A DNA stretch of 34,054 bases from an uncultured Lachnospiraceae bacterium (GCA_947385425.1 CANDKY010000036.1:1-34054), one strand, 5' to 3'. Positions 6,554-15,270 are shown, counted from the stretch's first letter. Notes: a model not told the origin generated them from the letters alone. Numbers and translations are program-made.

Positions 6554-7957
6554 GTGGCTAAAAGCGGAGAAATCGGCCGAATAGGGCAACGGCGGTATGG
6601 CGGGATAATCTATGAAGAATTCCTGCATGAACTCAGGGGCATGCGCGGAATTGAAGCTTACAGGGAAATGTCGGAGAATGATGATATAGTCGGCGCCATC
6701 CTGTTTGCCATTGAAATGCTGGTCAGGCAGTGTGACTGGACCGTGGAGCCTGCCGGGGGCACCGCAAAAGATAAAGAAGCGGCGGAGTTTGTGGAAAGCT
6801 GCATGGGGGATATGCAGGACACATGGATTGACACCATATCGGAGATCCTCTCTTTCCTTACTTACGGCTGGAGTTTCCATGAGATTGTATATAAAAGGCG
6901 GATGGGGCACACAAGGAACCCGCGGACAAAGAGCAGGTATGATGACGGCCTGATCGGGTGGAGGAAGCTGCCAATCAGGGCGCAGGAGACCCTTTACCAG
7001 TGGGAGTATGACAATGAGGACAACCTGCTTGGCATGACGCAACAGCCGCCACCGGATTACGGGATTTTGACAATCCCGGTGGAAAAGGCGCTGCTGTTCC
7101 GGACAAAAAGCCGGAAGAACAACCCGGAGGGGCGCAGCATCCTCCGGAATGCATATCGTTCCTGGTATTTCAAACGGCGCATCCAGGAGATAGAAGGGAT
7201 CGGCATTGAACGGGATCTGGCAGGGCTCCCGGTAATTTATGGGCCGACAGACCTTGATTTATGGAATAAAGCGGATCCGAATGCGGCCCGTATTTTATCA
7301 GGGCTGGAAGATATGGTAAGGAACATCCGCAGAGATGAGATGGAGGGTGCCGTCCTTCCTTCCGGCTTTAAACTGGAACTGCTCAGTACCGGCGGGGCAA
7401 GGCAGTTTGACACCAATGCCATTATAAACAGGTATGACACCAGGATTGCCATGACGGTGCTGGCGGATTTTATTTTCCTCGGGCATGACCAGACCGGGAG
7501 CTGGGCACTGAGTTCGGATAAAACGGAACTGTTTGCTGTGGCCATAGGCGCTTTCCTGGACATTATTTGTGAGACGTTCAACAGCCAGGGTATCCCGTCC
7601 CTGATTGATATAAACGGGCAGCATTTTGCAGGGATCACAGATTATCCGAAAATGACGCACGGGGACATAGAGGATGCAGACATCACGAAAGTAGCAGCAT
7701 TTATCAAAGACATGACCGGAATAGGCGTCCTGATACCGGATGATGGGCTTGAGGATTACATCCGGCGTGTCGGGCATCTTCCGGAAAGGACTGCCGAAGC
7801 AGGGGCAAGGCGTACATCCCCTGCTAGGCAGGAGCAGCAGGAGCAGAACCAGCCGCCGGAACCGGAAACGGCAGCAGGCGGGAAAACAGATGAAAAAGAG
7901 GAAGATATCCAGGAAAAAGAAATGGAAGCTGCAAAAAAACGGCTGGGGAGGGCATAG
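6554..7957 (+). CDS. Portal protein, Mu gp29-like (DUF935 type)
   Basis: A 467-residue portal subunit, forming the ring through which DNA enters the head. The start GTG 6554 follows GAGGTGAG. Segments such as MSENDDIVGAILFAIEMLV, CDWTVEPAGG, a WSFHEIVYKRR loop and LPIRAQETLYQWEYD match the Mu gp29/DUF935 portal group rather than the SPP1 type. The last 60 residues are Gln/Glu-rich and probably disordered. It lies between the large terminase and the Mu F-like protein, the usual place. Confidence 0.88.
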   Translation: MAKSGEIGRIGQRRYGGIIYEEFLHELRGMRGIEAYREMSENDDIVGAILFAIEMLVRQCDWTVEPAGGTAKDKEAAEFVESCMGDMQDTWIDTISEILSFLTYGWSFHEIVYKRRMGHTRNPRTKSRYDDGLIGWRKLPIRAQETLYQWEYDNEDNLLGMTQQPPPDYGILTIPVEKALLFRTKSRKNNPEGRSILRNAYRSWYFKRRIQEIEGIGIERDLAGLPVIYGPTDLDLWNKADPNAARILSGLEDMVRNIRRDEMEGAVLPSGFKLELLSTGGARQFDTNAIINRYDTRIAMTVLADFIFLGHDQTGSWALSSDKTELFAVAIGAFLDIICETFNSQGIPSLIDINGQHFAGITDYPKMTHGDIEDADITKVAAFIKDMTGIGVLIPDDGLEDYIRRVGHLPERTAEAGARRTSPARQEQQEQNQPPEPETAAGGKTDEKEEDIQEKEMEAAKKRLGRA

Positions 7958-7960
7958 CAT

Positions 7961-8911
7961 ATGGCAATCCTGATGCTGCCCGCAAAAAGGGTAAAAAAAG
8001 CAAGGACGTATAACGGCGCGGAAGTGCTTAAGCGCCTGCAGTCGTTCCTGGATAATAATACGGAAAATTTAGTACAGATACTGTGCGGTTTCTGGCAGGA
8101 TCAGCAGTACGCCATAAGCTACCAAGAACTTCGGGAGGCAGTGAAGCAGGGATACCTTGACGAGGCTGTTTTCCAGCAGTGGTCGCAGGACTATGCCCAT
8201 CTGGTGGCCACGGAGATAAGCAGGGCATGGATGGATGCCATAGTGGCAGGGCCATCGGGGCAGCCGGTACTGGACGGCTCTCCGTTTGTGTATGATACGC
8301 AGACACCTGGCATTTTAAGCTGGATCAGCGAACATGGGGCAGAATTTGTTACGTCTGTTACCCAGGATCAGAAAGACGCCATAGCAGCCCTGCTGGTGAA
8401 AAGGATGAAAGACGGGCATACTGTGGATGAGCTGTCCAGGCTTATCCGTCCATGTATCGGATTAACGGAAGGGCAGACAAAGGCAACAGCAAATTATTAT
8501 GACAGCATCGTGGAAAACCTGAAAAAAGAGCATCCGCGGATGAAGCAGGAAAGCATCCGGAAAAAAGCACAGGATGCGGCGCTGAAGTATGCGGAGAAGC
8601 AGCACAGGTACCGGGCGCTGACGATTGCACAGACAGAACTGGCTTTTGCTTATAACCGTGGGGCGGATGAGAGCGTCCGGCAGGCACAGGCGCAGGGGCT
8701 GATGGGCGAGTTGCGGAAGCGGTGGTGCTCTTCCGGCGATATGTCGGTATGTGATATGTGTGATGCGCTGGACGGTACGGAAATAGGCATGGACGAAGAG
8801 TTTGGCTTCAAAGGAAGAGTACTTTTCCGTGGGCATAAGCTGCTCCCGCCGGCCCATCCGAGGTGTGCATGCGCAGTTGAATACATAGAAGTCAGCCCGC
8901 CGGAATTTTAA
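7961..8911 (+). CDS. Phage head morphogenesis protein, Mu gpF/SPP1 gp7-like
   Basis: A 316-residue minor head protein. The C-terminal 110 residues carry the Mu F signature: ALTIAQTELAFAYNRG, then RWCSSGDMSVCDMCDALDGT with two cysteine pairs, and LLPPAHPRCACAVEY at the end, a probable metal-binding His/Cys cluster. Residues 90-210 are helical. Proteins of this group sit inside the head near the portal and help assembly or DNA entry. The start ATG 7961 is 4 bases after the portal stop. In PBSX-like phages this gene lies next to the portal, as here. Confidence 0.88.
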   Translation: MAILMLPAKRVKKARTYNGAEVLKRLQSFLDNNTENLVQILCGFWQDQQYAISYQELREAVKQGYLDEAVFQQWSQDYAHLVATEISRAWMDAIVAGPSGQPVLDGSPFVYDTQTPGILSWISEHGAEFVTSVTQDQKDAIAALLVKRMKDGHTVDELSRLIRPCIGLTEGQTKATANYYDSIVENLKKEHPRMKQESIRKKAQDAALKYAEKQHRYRALTIAQTELAFAYNRGADESVRQAQAQGLMGELRKRWCSSGDMSVCDMCDALDGTEIGMDEEFGFKGRVLFRGHKLLPPAHPRCACAVEYIEVSPPEF

Positions 8912-8922
8912 GGGGGTATAGG

Positions 8923-9387
8923 ATGAAAAAGTTTTCCGAATTGATAGGGAAAACGTCCGGTAAACAGGAAAAGCCGGAGGAAGTATTAAAAGGGCGTTTT
9001 AAGATTGCGAAATCAGACGATGAAAGGAGGCTCGCCTTTGGATGGGCGAGCGTCTCCATGCGTATAGGCGGGGAAGTCATTGAGGACTGGCAGGGGGACA
9101 TCATAGAGCCGAAAGAACTGGAAGAGGCAGTTTATGAGTATGTGAGGCTGTACGGGGAAGGCGGGGAGATGCATGAGCGGGGCGGGGTGGCTGTCCTGGT
9201 GGAAAGCGTTGTCTTTACGGAGGAAAAAATGCAGGCCATAGGGATCCCGCCGGGAACGCTCCCTGTCGGCTGGTGGATTGGCTTTAAAGTACTGGATGAA
9301 GACGTATGGAAAAAGGTTAAAGACGGTACTTATCTTATGTTTTCGATCGAAGGAGAAGCAATGAGGGAGGAAGTGGATGAGGAATAA
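8923..9387 (+). CDS. XkdF-like prohead protease
   Basis: A 154-residue protein matching the putative serine protease XkdF of PBSX: RRLAFGWASVSMRIGGEVIEDWQGDIIEPKELEEA near residues 35-70, MHERGGVAVLVESVVFTEEKM around 85-105 and PVGWWIGFKVLDEDVW. The His in MHERG and a Ser in the C-terminal FSIEG are candidate catalytic residues, by analogy with phage prohead proteases. It is shorter than XkdF of Bacillus; the missing C-terminal region is supplied by the next gene. ATG 8923 follows AGGGGG. Confidence 0.82.
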   Translation: MKKFSELIGKTSGKQEKPEEVLKGRFKIAKSDDERRLAFGWASVSMRIGGEVIEDWQGDIIEPKELEEAVYEYVRLYGEGGEMHERGGVAVLVESVVFTEEKMQAIGIPPGTLPVGWWIGFKVLDEDVWKKVKDGTYLMFSIEGEAMREEVDEE

Positions 9388-9404
9388 AGGAAGGAGGAGG
9401 AACA

Positions 9405-10712
9405 GTGGCAACAAGGCTTAAAAACCTTATAATCCGGAAAGTGGATTTTGTGGACGAAGGGGCAAACCCGGATGCACATATCGGGATGGTGAAGCGGAGG
9501 GGAGGGGCAGGGAGACAGGATGGGGGTGAAAGCCCGAAAGGGAACGGGAATGTATTGAAAAAGCTATTCGGCTTTATTGGGAAGGCAGCAGGCATGGCAC
9601 CGGAGGAAATTAACAGCACTATGGAAGAAATCCTGAAGGGGGATTCTTTCAGTTTTGATGACAGGCTGAACGCAGTAAAGAACCAGAAAATAGTAGATGA
9701 AATCTGGGATACATGCTATGCCCTGCAGGCTGCCCTCTGCTCAATCGTGAATGACGGGGATCTGGACAGTGCAGGGTCAGAAATGGCCATGAAGGAAAGC
9801 CTGGATGAGTTTTACTCAGTGGTGCAGGAGGCTGTTGCCAACTGGTCCGGGGGGAATGTAGCCAGCATCATCAGAAAAACGGACGGCCTGTCGGAGCCGG
9901 AACTGGAAGTTATGAAGTCTGCCGTGGAAAGGATGAGTGCGGAAATTGAAAAAGCCGCCGGAAAAGCCCCGGAAAAGGAGGAAGCGGAAAGCAGCAGAAA
10001 GGATGAAGAAGGCCAGGAAGGAGATGGAGAAGAGATGGGATTGAAAATTGATAAAAGTAAACTGACAGAGGCGGAGAAAGCTTTTCTGGAAAGCATTGAA
10101 AAACGCTATGGAATGGAAGAAGGCGCGGGACAGCCGGCAGGAGGGGCAGGCACCCCGGCAGTGAATGTTCCTGTTGTACAGCCGCTGGCAGCGCAGCCAC
10201 CGGCGGGGACGGTGATAGGGAAGTCCGTGGAACTTCCGGCACAGCAGCAGGAAATGCCCGCAGTACAGCAGGCAGACAGTGCGGAGGATGTATATAAGGG
10301 GCTGCACCCAGCAGTAAAGGCGGAACTGGAAGGGCTGAAAAAATTCCGTGAAGCTGCAGAGGAAAGGGAGATTGCCGCCATAGCAAAAAAATATGAAATT
10401 ATCGGCAAGAAAAGCGAGGAACTTGTGCCCCTGCTGAAAAGCCTCCGGGCGGCAGGCGGGACGGCATACAATGACATGATCGCCCTGCTGGACCAGACAG
10501 TAGATGCGGTTGAAAAATCCGGGATGTTTTCAGAGATTGGGAAATCCGGGCATGGATCTGATGAAGCAGGGGCAGCCGAGGCGAAAGTTGAGGCCATTGC
10601 GAAGGGGTATATGGAAAAGGATCCTTCCCTGGATTATGCTTCCGCAATGGCGAAAGCATGGGAGGACAACCCGGCGCTGATGGATGAATACGAAGCTGAG
10701 GCAGGGTTCTGA
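9405..10712 (+). CDS. Scaffold-type head assembly protein with XkdF-like N-terminus
   Basis: A 435-residue protein between the protease and the capsid genes. The first 35 residues (LKNLIIRKVDFVDEGANPDAHIGMV) resemble the C-terminal part of XkdF-type proteins. Residues 45-180 are helical. An acidic and Gln/Pro/Ala-rich linker spans about 185-295, and the last 45 residues (AIAKGYMEKDPSLDYASAMAKAWEDNPAL) are typical of phage scaffold or capsid-assembly proteins. GTG 9405 is the start, with AGGAGGAGG just upstream. A second in-frame start at 10035 probably gives a separate short scaffold. Scaffold role is inferred from position and composition. Confidence 0.75.
   Translation: MATRLKNLIIRKVDFVDEGANPDAHIGMVKRRGGAGRQDGGESPKGNGNVLKKLFGFIGKAAGMAPEEINSTMEEILKGDSFSFDDRLNAVKNQKIVDEIWDTCYALQAALCSIVNDGDLDSAGSEMAMKESLDEFYSVVQEAVANWSGGNVASIIRKTDGLSEPELEVMKSAVERMSAEIEKAAGKAPEKEEAESSRKDEEGQEGDGEEMGLKIDKSKLTEAEKAFLESIEKRYGMEEGAGQPAGGAGTPAVNVPVVQPLAAQPPAGTVIGKSVELPAQQQEMPAVQQADSAEDVYKGLHPAVKAELEGLKKFREAAEEREIAAIAKKYEIIGKKSEELVPLLKSLRAAGGTAYNDMIALLDQTVDAVEKSGMFSEIGKSGHGSDEAGAAEAKVEAIAKGYMEKDPSLDYASAMAKAWEDNPALMDEYEAEAGF
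10035..10712 (+). CDS. Nested scaffold protein from internal start
   Basis: In-frame ATG 10035 inside the 9405-10712 gene would give a 225-residue product starting MGLKIDKSKLTEAEKAFLES. GGAG lies 5 bases upstream and AGGAAGGAGA a little further. This opening looks like a natural protein start, since other phage scaffold proteins begin with such KIDKSKL-type helices. It would be the same arrangement as lambda Nu3 inside gene C: a long protease-linked form and a short scaffold from one gene. Sequence support is good, but expression is inferred. Confidence 0.5.
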   Translation: MGLKIDKSKLTEAEKAFLESIEKRYGMEEGAGQPAGGAGTPAVNVPVVQPLAAQPPAGTVIGKSVELPAQQQEMPAVQQADSAEDVYKGLHPAVKAELEGLKKFREAAEEREIAAIAKKYEIIGKKSEELVPLLKSLRAAGGTAYNDMIALLDQTVDAVEKSGMFSEIGKSGHGSDEAGAAEAKVEAIAKGYMEKDPSLDYASAMAKAWEDNPALMDEYEAEAGF

Positions 10713-10729
10713 GAAAGGAGGGCAGAAAG

Positions 10730-11152
10730 GTGGCAAATAGGAATTTTCACGGAGTGCAGATCAACCAGAGTGTGACCATCACGGAGAAAGCCGGGGCTGA
10801 CATTGAGGATGTGAGGAACCGGATTATGGCATATGATAAGGACGGCAATGTTATCCTGGCAGCGGACGGTTCCGTAATACCGGCAGGGATTGCGCTGGTT
10901 GAGGCCGGGATCAATGACATTTCCGGCGCAGAGTCCGGCAAGGTATATGCCGGCGATGATGTAGATATCCAGATTAAGGACATTGGCTATGTCCTGGCCG
11001 GGGGGGATATTGCCAAAGGCAATGAAGTCACGGCATCCGGAGGCATGGCAGTTAAAGCGGAATCCGGTAACTATGTAGTGGGTATTGCCATGTCAGCAGT
11101 AGAAAAAGACGAGTACTGCAGGATACAGATATCCAGGTACCAGAAAGCTTAG
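10730..11152 (+). CDS. Capsid decoration (head fibre/cement) protein
   Basis: A 140-residue beta-rich protein with GTG start 10730 after AAAGGAGGG. It has repeated short strands and Gly turns, such as AYDKDGNVILAADGSVIPAGIALVEAG and VYAGDDVDIQIKDIGYVLAGGDIAKGNEV. This pattern is that of DUF2190-like capsid cement proteins, which sit on the outside of the head and stabilise it. It precedes the major capsid gene, as is common. Confidence 0.72.
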   Translation: MANRNFHGVQINQSVTITEKAGADIEDVRNRIMAYDKDGNVILAADGSVIPAGIALVEAGINDISGAESGKVYAGDDVDIQIKDIGYVLAGGDIAKGNEVTASGGMAVKAESGNYVVGIAMSAVEKDEYCRIQISRYQKA

Positions 11153-11170
11153 AACAGGAGGTATAGAAGA

Positions 11171-12199
11171 ATGGCTAAAAGAACAGCAGCAGGCATCCAG
11201 GCTGACATTGCCAAGGGTGCTTTCAGGCCGCATACGGCGCTGTCCAACATGGCGCTGGCATATTACCAGAGTGACGCAAAGAGCTTTGCAAAGACAGTTT
11301 TCCCGATCTGCCAGGTTTCGCTGTCCTCTGACAATTATTATGTTTTTGACAAGGAGGACTTGCTCCGTGACAACTGGCAAAGGAAACCGGCATACGGCAA
11401 GGTTGACCCGGCAGTGCTCTCCGAGCATACGGAAACCTATGCCTGTGTGGTAGACCAGATGATTATGGGCATTGACCAGATACGGCAGACAGACCTTAAC
11501 AGGAGGATGGGGCCGAGGACGGCAGACCCTAAACAGCAGAGGACGAGGGCCATGGCCGGGCAGGCGAATATCCACCAGGACGCATGGTTTGCCCGCAGCT
11601 TTTTTAAGAAAGGAGTATGGGGGCAGGAGTATACCGGCGTGGATTCCACCACGCCTGCATCCGGGCAGTTCATTAAGTTCAGCAACGCGAACTCAGACCC
11701 GATATCCTTTGTGGATGAAAAGAAAACGGAAATGGAAGAGGCTACCGGGCGCACGCCGAACAGGCTGGCGATGGGCGTCAATGTGTTTAATGCGTTAAAG
11801 AAGCATCCGGCAATCCTGGAAAGGGTAAAATATGGCGGTTCCACGGCGAACCCCGCATCCGTCACGCTGAATGTGCTGGCGCAGCTTTTTGAGCTTGACA
11901 GGATTACGGTCCAGAGGTCCATCATGAATAAGGCGGGGCTGGGGCAGGCGGCAAGGATGGAGTACATTGGCGATCCCAATGCTTTCCTGCTGGCTTATGC
12001 AACGGATTCACCCTCCATAGATGAGCCTTCCGCCGGATATATCTTTACATGGGATATGCTGGGGAATGGGAATATCCTCCCTATCCTGAATTACTTGGGG
12101 GAAAACGGCACACATTCCGAATATATTGAGGGCCTTATGGCGGCGGACATGAAAAAGACGGCGGACGACCTGGCCATGTTTTTTGCAGAGGCAGTATAA
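11171..12199 (+). CDS. Major capsid protein
   Basis: A 342-residue structural protein, expected HK97 fold. Features typical of the group are the early LSNMALAYYQSDAKSFAKTVFP segment, a CVVDQMIMGIDQI strand, the P-domain region near GRTPNRLAMGVNVFNALKKHPAI and LNVLAQLFELDRITV, and the closing EYIEGLMAADMKKTADDLAM helix. The start ATG 11171 has AGGAGG 8 bases upstream. Position after scaffold and decoration genes and before connector genes supports the call. It corresponds in place to PBSX XkdG/skin YqbE. Confidence 0.88.
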   Translation: MAKRTAAGIQADIAKGAFRPHTALSNMALAYYQSDAKSFAKTVFPICQVSLSSDNYYVFDKEDLLRDNWQRKPAYGKVDPAVLSEHTETYACVVDQMIMGIDQIRQTDLNRRMGPRTADPKQQRTRAMAGQANIHQDAWFARSFFKKGVWGQEYTGVDSTTPASGQFIKFSNANSDPISFVDEKKTEMEEATGRTPNRLAMGVNVFNALKKHPAILERVKYGGSTANPASVTLNVLAQLFELDRITVQRSIMNKAGLGQAARMEYIGDPNAFLLAYATDSPSIDEPSAGYIFTWDMLGNGNILPILNYLGENGTHSEYIEGLMAADMKKTADDLAMFFAEAV

Positions 12200-12212
12200 G
12201 GGGGGATGTATT

Positions 12213-12851
12213 ATGAGGCTGGTTGCAAATAAGCCCTGTAGTTTCGGCGGCAGGAAGTTTTATATCGGTGAGGAAATACCGGGAAACCTTGTAGCGGATG
12301 CCAGGCTGCAGGAAAAGATGGGGGTAATTACCATTGTTAAGGATGGTACAGGGGAACCGGGCGAACAGTCCGGCACCCTCTTTACCCTGGAACAGGTGGA
12401 AAAAATGATTGAAGAAGCGGTTGATGAGGCGGTAAACAATACAGTTTCGGAAATGGGGCAGATAAATAAGGGGTTACAGGAAGCAGCGGGCACATTACAG
12501 ACGGGTATACTGCAGGGGGATGGCTTCCTTCCTGAGAATACTGTGGTTATTCCGGTAAAAGGAGATTCCAACGGGGATAGTGAGCAGCAGACGGCAGTCC
12601 CGGCAGACCCGGAGGAAATCCGGCAGGTGTTTGCCATCATGCAGATGAATGCCCCGGATGGGGCCGCGGCCATAGCAGGGGTAAAATCCGAAAATGTGCT
12701 GATACTCCTCCATGCGGCGGACAGCCGTAAAACAATCAAAGATGCGGCCAGAAAGCAGGCAGACAACATATTCCACGCCCAAAGCGGTACAAACGAACCT
12801 ACAGGCTGTAACGTAACCACAGGCGCCAATATGGAAGGGGCTGGTACCTGA
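12213..12851 (+). CDS. YqbF-position head-tail region protein
   Basis: A 212-residue protein. The start ATG 12213 is chosen because GGGGGG lies 7 bases upstream; the longer frame from 12183 runs back into the capsid gene. Residues 1-40 (MRLVANKPCSFGGRKFYIG, then EEIP) resemble the small N-terminal domain of skin YqbF. Residues 50-90 form a helix likely to be a coiled coil, and residues 130-175 contain a compact helical domain. The gene sits exactly where yqbF occurs, between capsid and connector. Its molecular role is not known. Confidence 0.65.
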   Translation: MRLVANKPCSFGGRKFYIGEEIPGNLVADARLQEKMGVITIVKDGTGEPGEQSGTLFTLEQVEKMIEEAVDEAVNNTVSEMGQINKGLQEAAGTLQTGILQGDGFLPENTVVIPVKGDSNGDSEQQTAVPADPEEIRQVFAIMQMNAPDGAAAIAGVKSENVLILLHAADSRKTIKDAARKQADNIFHAQSGTNEPTGCNVTTGANMEGAGT

Positions 12852-13294
12852 TGGCAAAAGGGACATATACCTATGACCCGGGAAAACTGAAAGAGGGTGG
12901 GAAGGACCTCATGCGGTTTGAACTTGGGGATACAATGGTGGAGGGCGGCCCCGATACTACAGCCCTGGCGGATGAGGAAATACAGGCGGTTTTGGATAAA
13001 TACCCGGAAGCGTGGAAACGTGCGAAGCTTATGCTGCTGGAAAGCATCTTCCGGCGGTTTTCCTATGAGGCGGATACAAAGACGGGTCCGCTTTCGCTGT
13101 CCCTGAAAGGCCGGGCGGAATTGTGGCAGAAGGAGTATGAAAAGCTGAAAAAAGAAGTGTCCGTGGAGTCCTGCAGCATACCGGGGACGGTGGATGGCGG
13201 GACTGTAAGGCCCCCTTATTTTTATTCCGGGATGCAGGGGAACCCACGGGCATATGGGAGGGGCAATGGTAAACGCAAACTTTATGTACCTTAG
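12851..13294 (+). CDS. Head-tail connector protein (YqbG position)
   Basis: A 147-residue protein that begins in the overlap TGATG with the previous stop. The central part, EIQAVLDKYPEAWKRAKLMLLESIFRRFSYEADT, is the helical core of gp6/YqbG-like connector proteins that extend the portal into the neck. The C-terminus is Gly/Pro/Tyr-rich. The identification rests on gene order and this helical pattern. Confidence 0.7.
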   Translation: MAKGTYTYDPGKLKEGGKDLMRFELGDTMVEGGPDTTALADEEIQAVLDKYPEAWKRAKLMLLESIFRRFSYEADTKTGPLSLSLKGRAELWQKEYEKLKKEVSVESCSIPGTVDGGTVRPPYFYSGMQGNPRAYGRGNGKRKLYVP

Positions 13295-13619
13295 GCCGGG
13301 GAACCTGTACAAAAATTTTATCATTGAGAGGAATGTGCAGGGCGTTTCCGAAAGCGGGAGGCCGTCAAACAACTATACGGGAGACGGTACGGAGACACTG
13401 AAAGGATGCCTGGCGGAAGCCTCCCCGGAAACAAAGGAAAGGTGGGGGCAGCTGGGACATGCAGTATCGCACACGGTTGTACAGACCGGGAGGCCGAAAG
13501 CAAAGGCCGGGGATCGGCTGGTGATGGGTTCCCGGCATTTTCATGTGGAAGGCCTGGACGATGCCGGGAGTTTGGGGGTTGTTGTTATGTATTATGTTTC
13601 GGAGCAGTATTTTGTATGA
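13266..13619 (+). CDS. Head-tail joining protein (YqbH position)
   Basis: A 117-residue protein from ATG 13266, with GGAGG 4 bases before it; ATG 13254 is an alternative without a ribosome site. The beta-rich layout with KGCLAEASPETKERWGQLGH, TVVQTGRPKAKAGDRLV and HFHVEGLDDAGSLGVVVMYY fits the head-closure or stopper family (skin YqbH/DUF3599), which seals the neck and joins the tail. The start overlaps the connector gene by 29 bases. Confidence 0.7.
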   Translation: MVNANFMYLRPGNLYKNFIIERNVQGVSESGRPSNNYTGDGTETLKGCLAEASPETKERWGQLGHAVSHTVVQTGRPKAKAGDRLVMGSRHFHVEGLDDAGSLGVVVMYYVSEQYFV

Positions 13620-14065
13620 AAGGGGATGGAGGGTTGGGCAGAGATGTATCGTCCCAGGTAAGGATTTGTGTTGAGAGATGTGTGAGAAAGATAAACAGGC
13701 AGACACTTTCAAGGGCAAGGAGGGCAGCAAACGCGCTGAGGAATGCAGAACTGAAAGTCCTAAAAGGGCAACGGAGTGGAAAAATTTACAGGAAGCCATT
13801 TTCCCGGGCAACATACAGGGCTTCGGCCCCTGGTGAAGCACCAGCAAGAAGGACGGGCGCATTGAGGCTGTCTTTTGTGCCGTATGTGGAGAGTTACGGG
13901 GACAGGGATTGTACAATCAAGGCAGGTATTGAAAGCGGTATGGATTATGCAGAAATTCTGGAAAAAGGATCGGGGCGCATGGCTCCAAGGCCATACCGGG
14001 AACCTATCCTTGAAAAAGCAAAACCGGAAATAGAACGTATTTTTAAGGAGCCATATAAGTTATAG
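13616..14065 (+). CDS. HK97 gp10-like tail completion protein
   Basis: A 149-residue basic protein starting at ATG 13616, which overlaps the previous stop as ATGA. There is no strong ribosome site, so translation is probably coupled. The C-terminal section YAEILEKGSGRMAPRPYREPILEKAKPEIERIF is the hallmark of gp10/YqbI-type proteins. N-terminal residues 12-60 are helical and Arg-rich. These proteins act in the neck region in tail completion. The frame is open further upstream but that portion lies inside the previous gene. Confidence 0.78.
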   Translation: MKGDGGLGRDVSSQVRICVERCVRKINRQTLSRARRAANALRNAELKVLKGQRSGKIYRKPFSRATYRASAPGEAPARRTGALRLSFVPYVESYGDRDCTIKAGIESGMDYAEILEKGSGRMAPRPYREPILEKAKPEIERIFKEPYKL

Positions 14066-14074
14066 GGGGCAGGA

Positions 14075-14422
14075 ATGGAACTGTTTTTGGAAAAATGCAA
14101 AGGTGTCTTTAATACCGGGATAAAAAAAGGTACATTGATCTGGGCAAAGAAGGATGGGTGGGATGCAGGAATCCCGGGTTTCGTTTCCTCCGTATCGGAG
14201 GACAGGCTGGTGGTAATGTTCCATCCAGATGTCAGCAATGTGGTAAACCACTATATAGTTCCTGCAGAAGAGGTTGCAGAAAACAGGTGGCAGGTCAGAT
14301 GGTCAGAAGATCTGGCGGAAATAAATGAATTGGTCATGGATGGAGGTGGTGACAGTGAAGCTGGAGGGACTTATACGGAAGAGGCTGCTGGAAAGCCGGG
14401 AATTGACCGGGATGCTGGCTGA
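14075..14422 (+). CDS. Small SH3-like hypothetical phage protein
   Basis: A 115-residue product starting at ATG 14075, with GGGGGCAGGA just upstream. The first 80 residues form a beta-rich unit (IKKGTLIWAKKDGWDAGIPG, SVSEDRLVVMFHPDVSNVVN and WQVRWSEDLAEI) resembling the DUF5026-like small proteins of clostridial phages; that name is from memory. The last 23 residues overlap the next gene by 68 bases in another frame and are probably less constrained. The role in the neck is unknown. Confidence 0.6.
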   Translation: MELFLEKCKGVFNTGIKKGTLIWAKKDGWDAGIPGFVSSVSEDRLVVMFHPDVSNVVNHYIVPAEEVAENRWQVRWSEDLAEINELVMDGGGDSEAGGTYTEEAAGKPGIDRDAG

Positions 14423-15269
14423 GTATTGCGGCACACCGGCTGTTTTCTTCGGGGATGCACCAGACGATAACCAGGACGGGTGGCCACACGGGCAGAGCAT
14501 GCCACGGATATCTTTCACTTATGATACCCTGGCGGATAAAGAGAGGAAAAGCGCAGGGTCGCTATATGTCAGTATATATTGTGTAAACAACGCATCCGGC
14601 AGGACGGCCTTTCCGGAAGACATTGCGCCATTGGTGATAAAATTATTGAAGGATGTTATTTTCAGCCCCGATGATTTCGGGGTTTTTTACTGTGCATGGA
14701 ACCGGACGGAGCAGTTTTCCCTTAAAGAGACAAAAAGCACAAGCGCGGCCTATACCAATAACCTGGTTGTGGGGTGCGATATTACTTTTGATATTCTAGA
14801 ATATCCGGTACAGACCAGTACGGACCCGGATCCCGTCATGGCGTTAAACCAGTATATAGCGGATGCAGTGCCGGAAGCAGTTATACTTCATCACCATGAA
14901 ATTGATGATTTTATTGAGACATCCGGCCGGAAACCGGTGGTATATGTCCGGAATGCAGGATACAGGCTGGACAGGCAGACAAATACAGTCTGCTGGATGA
15001 AAGGCGCCTTGTATATCCACCTGCTCTGCCCGGAAAGCAGTGTAAGGATGCAGGTGGTAACGGCGCTGGCAAACAGAATAGCCCTTGACGGGGAGATAAT
15101 TATGCTGGATGGCTCCCCCATGTTTGTTAACGCCATTGAGGGGAATAATTCCGCTGACTATATGGCGGAAGGGCAGATGAAGCTGGAAACTATGTATGGG
15201 ATACTAAGGACAGTAGGTGTTGGCACGGCCCTGAAGGGCACCATAGTATCAGAGGAAAGGGGGCAATAA
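14355..15269 (+). CDS. Tail terminator/neck protein with two similar halves
   Basis: A 304-residue protein in the YqbJ position, before the sheath. GTG 14355 is chosen because GGAGGTGG lies about 6 bases upstream. Residues 1-155 have an N-terminal helix then strands (SAGSLYVSIYCVN, FYCAWNRTEQFSLK and NLVVGCDITFDIL), as in tail terminator proteins. Residues 180-300 repeat the pattern (KGALYIHLLCPES, ANRIALDGEIIMLDGSPMF and GQMKLETMYGIL). It may be a fusion of two terminator-like domains. No internal ribosome site marks a second start. Function in tail completion is inferred. Confidence 0.62.
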   Translation: MKLEGLIRKRLLESRELTGMLAEYCGTPAVFFGDAPDDNQDGWPHGQSMPRISFTYDTLADKERKSAGSLYVSIYCVNNASGRTAFPEDIAPLVIKLLKDVIFSPDDFGVFYCAWNRTEQFSLKETKSTSAAYTNNLVVGCDITFDILEYPVQTSTDPDPVMALNQYIADAVPEAVILHHHEIDDFIETSGRKPVVYVRNAGYRLDRQTNTVCWMKGALYIHLLCPESSVRMQVVTALANRIALDGEIIMLDGSPMFVNAIEGNNSADYMAEGQMKLETMYGILRTVGVGTALKGTIVSEERGQ

Positions 15270-15270
15270 A

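Noticed and set aside
12260-13372. Long minus-strand open frame of 370 codons
   Set aside because: It lies across three plus-strand connector genes with ribosome sites and phage gene order; the minus frame has no ribosome site and a low-complexity Pro/Ser/Leu-rich product typical of a shadow.
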